In this document: positions 38,639-46,084 of the stretch, piece by piece
Layout: the number at the start of each line of letters is the position of its first letter
How positions within the stretch are numbered: the stretch's first letter is position 1
Assembly (NCBI RefSeq): GCF_004684935.1
Contig: NZ_SRJD01000023.1
Location: 1 to 46,084, forward strand
Origin: Sporolactobacillus shoreae
GTDB lineage: Bacteria; Bacillota; Bacilli; Bacillales; Sporolactobacillaceae
Length of the DNA stretch: 46,084 nt
Direction: 5' to 3'
Notes under the pieces: model-generated
Database searches by the model: none
Seen by the model: the letters and a program-made list of their open reading frames with translations, nothing else
What the model was told of the DNA's origin: nothing
Position numbers and translations under genes: made by a program

Positions 38639-38668
38639 TCAGCTAAAAAGGCTTTGTTAAACGTGTCT

Positions 38669-38727
38669 GTTGTTTTTCGCTCCAGGCGTTCGCCTTCCGC
38701 TCCAATCAACGGAGGGGCAAAAACAAC
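38669..38727 (+). repeat. inverted-repeat element between coaX and hslO
   Basis: GTTGTTTTTcGCtCC (38669-38683) and GGgGCAAAAACAAC (38714-38727) form imperfect terminal inverted repeats around an inner AGGC-gttc-GCCT hairpin (38684-38695). The GCTCCAGGCG core resembles short interspersed repeats I remember from Bacillaceae intergenic regions. One copy in this window; whether it is repeated in the genome needs a search. Confidence 0.55.
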
Positions 38728-38770
38728 ATTGAATTTAAACTTAGCCAAAAAAAAGAAAAGAGGACGGCGA

Positions 38771-39640
38771 ATGAGCGATTATTTCATAAGGGCCCTTGCC
38801 TGTAACGATACATTGAGAGTCATTGCAACGGTAACGACAGATACGGTGAGTGAGGCTCAGCGAAGGCATGGCACCTGGCCGACAGCGACGGCTGCAATCG
38901 GCAGGACAATGACAGCAACGATGATGATGGGAGCTCAGATGAAGGGTGATGAAACGATTACCGTCACTCTGCAGGGCGGGGGACCGATTGGAGCCATCGT
39001 GGCTGATGCTGACACGAAAGGCAATGTGCGCGGCTATGTCACGAATCCTGAAGTCCACTTTGAATTGAATCAGAAAGGCAAACTTGACGTTGCGAGGGCT
39101 GTAGGCTCGGATGGATTTCTGAGCGTTGTCAAAGACCTGGGCCTGAGAGAAAACTTTACAGGCCGCGTACCGATCGTTTCCGGCGAGATCGGGGATGATT
39201 TTACCTATTATTTTGTAAAATCAGAGCAAATCCCTTCAGCCGTCGGAGTGGGTGTGCTGGTTAATCCTGATCACTCTGTCAAGGCTTCGGGCGGATTTTT
39301 GATACAGGTTCTTCCTGGTGCGGAAGAGTCTGTCATTACTAGGGTGGAGCAGCGTCTGAGCGAAATTCCGCCCATTTCCAGATTGATTGATGAGGGGCGC
39401 ACGGCAGACGATCTTCTGGACGATCTGTTCCCGGATCACAATTATCACATTCTTGAGAAAGAGCCGGTCCGGTTTCGTTGTACCTGTTCAAAGGAGAAAT
39501 TCGGACAGTCTATTGCCAGACTGGGCGCTTCCGAAATCCAGACAATGATTGAAGAGGATCATGGCGCAGATGCCACATGCCGTTTTTGCAAAAATAATTA
39601 TCATTTTACTGAGGCGGATCTGGAAGCTATGCTTCATTAA
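38771..39640 (+). CDS. hslO: redox-regulated chaperone Hsp33
   Basis: Hsp33 is activated by oxidative unfolding. The 289-residue protein has the N-terminal core (VTTDTVSEAQRRHGTWPTATAAIGR) and the C-terminal zinc redox switch made by CTC near residue 238 and CRFC near residue 270. ATG 38771 is chosen, with AGAGGACGG upstream; the frame stays open through the preceding repeat element to 38654, but that extension is not family-like. Confidence 0.95.
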   Translation: MSDYFIRALACNDTLRVIATVTTDTVSEAQRRHGTWPTATAAIGRTMTATMMMGAQMKGDETITVTLQGGGPIGAIVADADTKGNVRGYVTNPEVHFELNQKGKLDVARAVGSDGFLSVVKDLGLRENFTGRVPIVSGEIGDDFTYYFVKSEQIPSAVGVGVLVNPDHSVKASGGFLIQVLPGAEESVITRVEQRLSEIPPISRLIDEGRTADDLLDDLFPDHNYHILEKEPVRFRCTCSKEKFGQSIARLGASEIQTMIEEDHGADATCRFCKNNYHFTEADLEAMLH

Positions 39641-39679
39641 AATCAATCGCCGTGTAATTTCTTCTTAGTCGCCATCCGT

Positions 39680-39713
39680 TATAATTGACGCAAGAATTGA
39701 ATGTTGATAACAT
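39680..39713 (+). promoter_or_regulatory. candidate promoters before cysK
   Basis: TATAAT (39680-39685) lacks a good -35. TTGACG (39685-39690), 17 nt, TAACAT (39708-39713) is a second candidate. The A/T-rich leader to the cysK start is about 55 nt; I cannot confirm a CymR operator. Confidence 0.4.
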
Positions 39714-39768
39714 AATAAATAAAACATACGTGATTACTACGGATTTTTAATAAAAGGAGAGAGCGCAG

Positions 39769-40689
39769 ATGACGATTGCAAACTCAGTAACTGAATTGAT
39801 TGGAAATACACCGATTGTTCGTTTGAATCACCTGACGGGGGAAGACGACGCGGAACTTTATGCAAAACTCGAATACTTCAATCCCGGCAGCAGTGTCAAA
39901 GACAGAATTGCCTTGGCCATGATTGAGGCTGCTGAAAAAGAAGGCAAACTGAAGCCGAACGATACGATCATTGAGCCGACCAGCGGAAACACGGGTATCG
40001 GCCTGGCGCTTGTCGCGGCTGTCAAGGGCTACAAAGCGATTCTTGTCATGCCCGAGACGATGAGTATTGAACGACGCAAGCTTTTCAAAGCATATGGCGC
40101 GGAAGTCATTCTGACTCCGGGCGCTCAGGCGATCAAGGGATCAATTGCCAAAGCTCAGGAACTGGCGAAAGAAAAAGGCTATTTTCTGCCTCAGCAGTTT
40201 AAAAATCCGGCTAATCCACGCGTTCATTACTTGACCACAGGAAAAGAAATTGCGGCGGCTTTTGATTCTCTGGATGCTTTTGTGGCTGGTGTAGGCACCG
40301 GCGGCACTTTAAGCGGTGCCGGAAAAGCGCTTAAAGAACATTTTAAAGAAATTAAGGTTGTCGCGGTTGAACCCAAAGATTCGCCTGTGCTGAATGGTGG
40401 GAAAGGCGGTCCGCACAAGATTCAGGGAATCGGGACCGGTTTCATACCGGATACACTGGATACTGAAATATTCGATGAAGTCATTGACGTATCGAATGAG
40501 CAGGCGTTTGAATATGCCCGTCTCGCTGGGAAAAAAGAAGGCATTTTATCCGGTATTTCCGGAGGGGCCGCTATCTATGCCGGCGTGCAGGTTGCAAAAG
40601 AACTGGGAAGAGGGAAAAAAGTTGTTGTAATCGTGCCGGATAACGGAGAACGATATTTGAGCACACCGCTCTATCAGGCAGAAGATTAA
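39769..40689 (+). CDS. cysK: cysteine synthase A
   Basis: O-acetylserine sulfhydrylase, which makes cysteine from O-acetylserine and sulfide; in B. subtilis CysK also serves as a partner of the regulator CymR. The 306-residue PLP enzyme has the cofactor lysine in GSSVKDR, the TSGNTG substrate loop, GTGGTLSG and [16 protein letters not shown] precedes the ATG. It has its own candidate promoter and terminator. Confidence 0.97.
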   Translation: MTIANSVTELIGNTPIVRLNHLTGEDDAELYAKLEYFNPGSSVKDRIALAMIEAAEKEGKLKPNDTIIEPTSGNTGIGLALVAAVKGYKAILVMPETMSIERRKLFKAYGAEVILTPGAQAIKGSIAKAQELAKEKGYFLPQQFKNPANPRVHYLTTGKEIAAAFDSLDAFVAGVGTGGTLSGAGKALKEHFKEIKVVAVEPKDSPVLNGGKGGPHKIQGIGTGFIPDTLDTEIFDEVIDVSNEQAFEYARLAGKKEGILSGISGGAAIYAGVQVAKELGRGKKVVVIVPDNGERYLSTPLYQAED

Positions 40690-40726
40690 ACAGCTGTTCA
40701 GATATCGTATGCTTGATTAGGAAGGG

Positions 40727-40750
40727 GATCCGGGTTACCGGATCTTTTTT
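40727..40750 (+). terminator. intrinsic terminator after cysK
   Basis: GATCCGG (40727-40733), loop gtta, CCGGATC (40738-40744), then TTTTTT. Confidence 0.88.
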
Positions 40751-40790
40751 GTATTCATAAGGGGTGATGGGGACATCAGCTCATTTACCG

Positions 40791-40819
40791 CTGAGTGTAA
40801 AGGAATGCTGTGATATACT
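40791..40819 (+). promoter_or_regulatory. extended -10 promoter of the folate operon
   Basis: TGATATACT (40811-40819) is an extended -10 (TGN-TATACT) with a weak -35 CTGAGT (40791-40796) 17 nt upstream. TATAGT at 40825-40830 is an alternative -10. Confidence 0.55.
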
Positions 40820-40866
40820 GTTTTTATAGTAAAAAAGTGTATGAGCATGGTTGGGGAGGATACGAA

Positions 40867-41727
40867 TTGCCGGTATGTACATTTAAGGTTTCGCCCATTC
40901 ATCTGTTGAAGGCGGGTAAAAAAGTAATCGATTATCAGAAAAAAACGGCGATCATGGGGATTTTAAATGTGACACCTGACTCTTTTTCAGATGGCGGGAA
41001 ATTTGACCAGATTGACCGCGCGGTGGAACACGCGCTCGAACTGGAGCGTGACGGCGCGGATATCATCGATGTCGGTGGTGAATCCACACGCCCGGGTTAC
41101 ACGCCGCTGCCGGCGGAAGATGAAATTGAACGCGTTGTGCCGATGATTCGGGCGATAAGAAAGCATACGGATATTCCGATCTCGATTGATACTTATAAAG
41201 CGGAAACGGCCCGCCGGGCGCTTGACGCGGGCGCCGACATCATCAATGACGTGTGGGGTGCGAAGGCGGATCGGGAGATGGCCCGCACAGCAGCGGAATA
41301 TAACGTGCCGATTATTCTGATGCACAATCGGGACAACAATCTCTATCAGGATATCGTTGAGGACATGAAGACAGACCTGCGCGTCAGCATTAATCTGGCA
41401 TTGGAAGCTGGCGTTGCGCCTGAAAGTATCATTCTCGATCCCGGGATTGGATTTGCCAAGGATTACCGGCAGAATTTGATCGTCATGAATCATCTCGAAG
41501 ATTTTCATGAACTTGGCTACCCAATTCTACTGGGGACATCAAGAAAGGGATTTATTGGTAAAACTCTAAATGTGACTGTTGACCGCCGCGTGGAAGGAAC
41601 AGGTGCGACGGTTTGTCTGGGCATTGCGAAGGGATGCCAGATTATGCGGGTCCATGACGTGAAGCCGATCGCTCAGATGGCCAGGATGATGGACACGATG
41701 CTGCAGGAGGATGGCAGTGACCGATAA
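40867..41727 (+). CDS. folP: dihydropteroate synthase
   Basis: Condenses p-aminobenzoate with dihydropterin pyrophosphate; the sulfonamide target (sul in B. subtilis). The 286-residue TIM-barrel has GILNVTPDSFSDGG, IDVGGESTRPG, DPGIGFAK and GTSRKGFIG. TTG 40867 is chosen because GGGGAGGA (40853-40860) is 6 nt upstream; the length then matches B. subtilis (285). It overlaps folBK by 11 nt. The pabB-pabA-pabC genes that precede it in B. subtilis are absent. Confidence 0.96.
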   Translation: MPVCTFKVSPIHLLKAGKKVIDYQKKTAIMGILNVTPDSFSDGGKFDQIDRAVEHALELERDGADIIDVGGESTRPGYTPLPAEDEIERVVPMIRAIRKHTDIPISIDTYKAETARRALDAGADIINDVWGAKADREMARTAAEYNVPIILMHNRDNNLYQDIVEDMKTDLRVSINLALEAGVAPESIILDPGIGFAKDYRQNLIVMNHLEDFHELGYPILLGTSRKGFIGKTLNVTVDRRVEGTGATVCLGIAKGCQIMRVHDVKPIAQMARMMDTMLQEDGSDR

Positions 41728-42598
41728 AATCATTTTGTCCCAAATGAGCTTTTATGGCTATCACGGAGCTCTGCCAGAGGAAAATAAAATTGGTCAGCGC
41801 TTTCTGGTTGATGCGGAACTTGAGGCGGACCTTTATGCAGCCGGCGCCTCAGACAGTCTTGAGCAGACGATCAATTATGCCGAAGTTTATGGCTTAGTCA
41901 GGGATATTGTCGAAGGCCCTGTCTTCAAGCTTATTGAAGCAGTCGCTGAACGCATTGCCGAAGAGCTGCTCAACACTTATTCTCAGGCCGCATCGTGCCG
42001 GATCCGGGTGATCAAGCCGGATCCGCCGATTGCGGGGCATTACGAATCGGTCGCTGTTGAAATTGAAAGGAAACGCTCTACGTCCTATCTCGGACTTGGT
42101 TCAAACATTGACGACCGTGAAGGCTTTTTGAAAAAGGCACTTGAAGCACTGAATACCACAAAGAACACAAAAGTAAGCCGCTGCTCATCCATCTATGAAA
42201 CGGATCCCTACGGACCGATCGAACAAAACAATTTTTTAAATATGGCCGTCCAAATTGAAACATTGCTTCCGCCAGAGGCATTGCTTGATGAAATACGCCG
42301 CATTGAGCAGGGACTGATGAGGAAGCGGGACGTTCATTGGGGTCCAAGGACCATTGATCTCGATATACTGCTTTTTGACCACTATAAAATTAATACGGAA
42401 AAACTCTCATTGCCGCATCCGGAAATCAAGCGCCGCGCATTTGTTCTGAAACCTCTTGCCGATATTGCTCCGCACGTTGTTGTTCCAGGTATCAATCGTT
42501 CGGTGATTGAACTTTGGCAAGGGCTTAATGATAAAGAGGGAGTTAGAATATGGAGAAAGAACAATGGGGAAGGAAAATTCGGGCTTTTCGAAAACTGA
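41717..42598 (+). CDS. folBK: fused dihydroneopterin aldolase / HPPK (FolB-FolK)
   Basis: One 293-residue polypeptide carries two consecutive folate enzymes. Residues 1-119 are dihydroneopterin aldolase (FYGYHGALPEENKIGQRF, TINYAEVYG, KPDPPIAGHYESVAVEI). Residues about 122-293 are 6-hydroxymethyl-dihydropterin pyrophosphokinase (YLGLGSNIDDREG, ETDPYGPIEQNNFLNMA, GPRTIDLDILLFD, LPHPEIKRRAFVLKPL). There is no stop or restart between them. GTG 41717 is chosen: AGGAGG (41705-41710) is 6 nt upstream but directly abuts ATG 41711. In B. subtilis folB and folK are separate overlapping genes. Confidence 0.95.
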   Translation: MTDKIILSQMSFYGYHGALPEENKIGQRFLVDAELEADLYAAGASDSLEQTINYAEVYGLVRDIVEGPVFKLIEAVAERIAEELLNTYSQAASCRIRVIKPDPPIAGHYESVAVEIERKRSTSYLGLGSNIDDREGFLKKALEALNTTKNTKVSRCSSIYETDPYGPIEQNNFLNMAVQIETLLPPEALLDEIRRIEQGLMRKRDVHWGPRTIDLDILLFDHYKINTEKLSLPHPEIKRRAFVLKPLADIAPHVVVPGINRSVIELWQGLNDKEGVRIWRKNNGEGKFGLFEN

Positions 42599-42753
42599 AG
42601 GGCTACACTCAAATTGAACTGGCTGGGAAGCTGGGCATCTCCCTGACCCTTCTCGGAGAGATTGAGAGAGAGAACCGTGAACCCTCAAGAGAGCTTGTTG
42701 AGAAAATTTGTGATACATTAAGCATATCTGTCAATGAAATGAAAAACTTATAA
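42550..42753 (+). CDS. yazB: small XRE-type HTH protein (YazB)
   Basis: A 67-residue Cro/C1-type helix-turn-helix protein (WGRKIRAFRKLKGYTQIELAGKLGISLTLLGEIERE), also found after folK in B. subtilis, where it is uncharacterised. The start lies 49 nt inside the end of folBK. GGGAGTTAG is upstream of the ATG. Its targets are unknown. Confidence 0.9.
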   Translation: MEKEQWGRKIRAFRKLKGYTQIELAGKLGISLTLLGEIERENREPSRELVEKICDTLSISVNEMKNL

Positions 42754-42820
42754 CAGGGTTATCTCCATGAGCAGATCCCTGTCTCTAAAGATAGATGAAT
42801 CAAATGATTGAGGTGATCTC

Positions 42821-43819
42821 ATGCTGAAAATAGGTCCTGTCGAACTGAAAAACAGGGTGATTCTCGCGCCAATGGCCGGTGTCTGTAACTCCGCATTCCG
42901 GCTGATTGCCAAACGTTTCGGTGCAGGCCTAGTCTGCGCCGAAATGGTGGCTGATCGTGGAATCATCCATCATAATAAAAGAACGATGAACATGCTTTAT
43001 ATTGATGATCGCGAGAAGCCACTCAGCCTGCAGATTTTTGGCGGGTCGAGAGAAACGCTCGTTGAGGCGGCAAAGTATGTCGACAAAAATACGAACGCCG
43101 ATATTATCGATATTAACATGGGGTGCCCGGTTCCAAAAGTGACCAAATGCGACGCTGGTTCTAAGTGGCTGCTGGATCCGGATAAGATTTACGAAATGGT
43201 TGCTGCCGTTGTCGATGCAGTAGACAAACCGGTGACGGTTAAGATGAGGAAGGGCTGGGATGACGATCATATTTTTGCCATCCGTAATGCCCAGGCGGTT
43301 GAAAGGGCAGGCGGGCAGGCCGTCGCTCTTCACGGCCGTACGAGAGTCCAGATGTATGAAGGAAATGCCGATTGGGATATTATCCGTCAGGTAAAGGAAT
43401 CTGTCGGCATACCGGTGATTGGAAACGGTGATGTCCGTACCCCTCAGGATGCGAAGCGGATGCTGGAAACAACCGGGGCAGACGGTGTGATGATCGGACG
43501 CGGGGCGCTGGGCAACCCGTGGATGCTTTACCGAACGGTTAAGTATCTTGAAAACGGGGTTCTGTGCCCTGAACCAACTGCAAAGGAAAAAGTAGATGTC
43601 TGCCTTTTTCATTTTGACCAGCTGATTAAACTCAAGGGCGAGCACCTCGCAGTTTTCGAAATGAGAAAGCATGCCGCCTGGTATGTGAAAGGTCTGCGTG
43701 GGGGCAATGAAATCCGAAAGAAGATCAACATATGTGAGGATGCCGGTCAGCTGCGCGAGTTGCTGAAAGATTATGCCCGGGCTTCCGAACAGGATCTGGT
43801 ACCGGCGGGACAAAGTTGA
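42821..43819 (+). CDS. dusB: tRNA dihydrouridine synthase
   Basis: A 332-residue FMN-dependent TIM-barrel Dus enzyme of the DusB type. Motifs: VILAPMAGVCNSAFR, the catalytic cysteine in INMGCPVPKV, KMRKGWDD and ALHGRTRVQMYEG, then GNGDVRTP. GAGGTGATCTC precedes the ATG. B. subtilis has its counterpart at the same place. The stop codon lies inside the -35 of the next promoter. Confidence 0.95.
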   Translation: MLKIGPVELKNRVILAPMAGVCNSAFRLIAKRFGAGLVCAEMVADRGIIHHNKRTMNMLYIDDREKPLSLQIFGGSRETLVEAAKYVDKNTNADIIDINMGCPVPKVTKCDAGSKWLLDPDKIYEMVAAVVDAVDKPVTVKMRKGWDDDHIFAIRNAQAVERAGGQAVALHGRTRVQMYEGNADWDIIRQVKESVGIPVIGNGDVRTPQDAKRMLETTGADGVMIGRGALGNPWMLYRTVKYLENGVLCPEPTAKEKVDVCLFHFDQLIKLKGEHLAVFEMRKHAAWYVKGLRGGNEIRKKINICEDAGQLRELLKDYARASEQDLVPAGQS

Positions 43820-43844
43820 CAGTATTTCTGAAATTCTCTATAAT
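43816..43844 (+). promoter_or_regulatory. consensus sigma-A promoter after dusB
   Basis: TTGACA (43816-43821), 17 nt, TATAAT (43839-43844): both hexamers and the spacer are perfect. The expected start, near 43851, is about 8 nt before a terminator-like hairpin. Confidence 0.85.
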
Positions 43845-43857
43845 TTTGATAGATATT

Positions 43858-43890
43858 AAACTGCCGGTGGTATTACTGGCAGTTTTATTT
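43858..43890 (+). terminator. terminator-like hairpin in the dusB-lysS gap
   Basis: AAACTGCCGGT (43858-43868) pairs with ATTGGCAGTTT-type partner 43875-43885 (11 bp with a G-U, 6-nt loop), followed by TTTATTT. It may terminate dusB, and also the short transcript from the promoter just upstream. Confidence 0.75.
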
Positions 43891-43943
43891 ATGATTGCAG
43901 ATCGTGCATACGACAAATGGACTTTTTGAATAAAGAAAAGTTT

Positions 43944-44007
43944 GCTGCGGCCGGCTTCGCGCCAGCCGCATTGTTGAAGGAAACCGCGTGGGCTGGTGAG
44001 GCTGCGG
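43944..44007 (+). promoter_or_regulatory. alternative-pairing segment in the lysS leader
   Basis: TGCGGC at 43946-43951 pairs with GCCGCA at 43965-43970 in a stable hairpin (inner GGC-ttcgc-GCC). An exact second copy of GCTGCGGC at 44000-44007 could pair with the same GCCGCA. The lysS ribosome binding site (GGAGG, near 44025) follows 18 nt later. Confidence 0.5.
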
Positions 44008-44023
44008 CGCGGCGGAATAATGA

Positions 44024-45538
<1,515 letters not shown>

Positions 45539-45555
45539 AAAAATTTATGCGTTTG

Positions 45556-45596
45556 AGGAAGCTCATTCCGGCGGGAAGGAATGAGCTTCCTTTTTT
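45556..45596 (+). terminator. strong intrinsic terminator after lysS
   Basis: A perfect 14-bp stem: AGGAAGCTCATTCC (45556-45569) with GGAATGAGCTTCCT (45578-45591), 8-nt loop, then TTTTTT. Confidence 0.93.
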
Positions 45597-45659
45597 ACTT
45601 TTACGAATCTGCCACGATGAACAGTTTGACGAAGAACGTTCCCATATCATTGCGCTCCG

Positions 45660-45688
45660 TTGACAAAATGGGTGAATGCTGATAATAT
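45660..45688 (+). promoter_or_regulatory. rrn promoter P1 (candidate)
   Basis: TTGACA (45660-45665), 17 nt, TAATAT (45683-45688). GATAAT at 45681 is an alternative -10 at 15 nt. Confidence 0.6.
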
Positions 45689-45770
45689 TTTACTGTTGCC
45701 GATGAGCCTGTCTTTTTATAGTTTTGTAGGAAGCAGGCAATGGATTAAGAGGCCTGTTGTTAATTTCTTG

Positions 45771-45799
45771 TTGACAAAGCATTTTTTTGTTGGTAGAAT
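45771..45799 (+). promoter_or_regulatory. rrn promoter P2
   Basis: TTGACA (45771-45776), 17 nt, TAGAAT (45794-45799), with a TGG just before the -10 (extended). Tandem P1/P2 promoters are the usual arrangement for Bacillus rRNA operons. Confidence 0.85.
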
Positions 45800-45829
45800 A
45801 GACAGGTCGCTCAGAGAGGCGACACGGAA

Positions 45830-45845
45830 TGTTCCTTGAAAACTG
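45830..45845 (+). promoter_or_regulatory. boxA-like antitermination element of the rrn leader
   Basis: TGTTCCTTGAAAACTG resembles the Bacillus rrn leader sequence around TGTTCTTTGAAAAC that binds the NusB-NusE complex. From here to 45956 is the 5' leader of the rRNA precursor, without a gene. Confidence 0.6.
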
Positions 45846-45956
45846 AACAAAAGCCAAGCGTGATGTAAAGGGTAAACCCCTTATGTCAATTCAATTTTGC
45901 TGAGGATCGAATGAACGAAGAAGAAACAAACGGAAGCTGCGGTTTCCGATGCACTA

Positions 45957-46084
45957 TTTTTTGGAGAGTTTGATCCTGGCTCAGGACGAACGCTGGCGGC
46001 GTGCCTAATACATGCAAGTCGAGCGCACAGAAGGGAGCTTGCTCCCGGAAGTGAGCGGCGGATGGGTGAGTAACACGTGGGCAA
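45957..46084 (+). rRNA. rrs: 16S ribosomal RNA (5' end, truncated by the window)
   Basis: The universal 5' segment GGAGAGTTTGATCCTGGCTC begins at 45963, followed by GACGAACGCTGGCGGCGTGC and the V1 hairpin AAGGGAGCTTGCTCCC. The mature 5' end is placed about six bases before GGAGAG, as in B. subtilis. Only the first 128 nt are in the window. The rRNA operon after lysS matches the rrnJ/rrnW place in B. subtilis. Confidence 0.97.

Noticed and set aside
43971-43990. Possible T-box ACCGCG in the lysS leader
   Set aside because: Only the ACCGCG part is present; the GGGTGG part and the specifier-loop architecture are missing.

Overview
This 46 kb window is a block of chromosomal housekeeping and sporulation genes from an endospore-forming member of the Bacillales. 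Every gene I accept lies on the + strand. Gene order follows, almost gene for gene, the yaaO-tmk to lysS-rrn segment near the origin in Bacillus subtilis, which I know from memory rather than from a search. Sporulation genes (yabG, sspF, spoVG, spoVT, yabP, yabQ, spoIIE) and DarA, RicT, YabA, Veg, PurR and DivIC place it in the Bacilli. The moderate GC content and the 16S rRNA variable region at the right edge would suit a Sporolactobacillaceae-like organism, but that assignment is inference.

Layout. 1-5424: a PLP decarboxylase (yaaO), thymidylate kinase, the c-di-AMP receptor darA, yaaR, holB, ricT and the replication regulator yabA. 5454-11968: RNA modification and processing (yabB/trmN6, yazA, rsmI, metG, tatD, rnmV, rsmA). 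12152-16346: sporulation genes and regulators (yabG, veg, sspF, ispE, purR, spoVG). 16431-24735: glmU, prs, ctc, pth, mfd, spoVT. 24798-28994: a SpoVB-like flippase, an HU gene, rqcP, yabP, yabQ, divIC, yabR. 29286-37785: spoIIE, yabS, yabT, tilS, hprT, ftsH. 37868-43890: coaX, an inverted-repeat element, hslO, cysK, and the folate genes folP, a fused folB-folK, yazB and dusB. 43816-46084: a leader region, lysS, a strong terminator, tandem rRNA promoters and the start of a 16S rRNA gene cut by the window edge.

Differences from B. subtilis carry most of the interest. Not found at their usual positions are abrB, yabE, yabJ, fin, yabN (mazG), the two tRNAs before spoIIE, and pabB-pabA-pabC. An HU gene sits where yabN would end, and FolB and FolK are one polypeptide. 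YabR carries an Asp-Arg-Pro repeat insertion. Several regulatory sites are readable: a sigma-H promoter before spoVG with an AT-rich upstream box, a PurBox-like inverted repeat over the purR promoter, tandem veg promoters, and consensus sigma-A promoters for metG, glmU, yabR and rrn.

The best candidate for something undescribed is the dusB-lysS gap (43816-44041). A consensus promoter there is followed within about 15 nt by a terminator-like hairpin, and then by a GC-rich segment with two mutually exclusive pairings before lysS. It could be an attenuated leader or a tiny RNA gene. I found no clearly novel multi-gene system, CRISPR array, prophage or insertion sequence. Start codons were refined by Shine-Dalgarno spacing and by remembered family lengths; no alignment or database search was possible.
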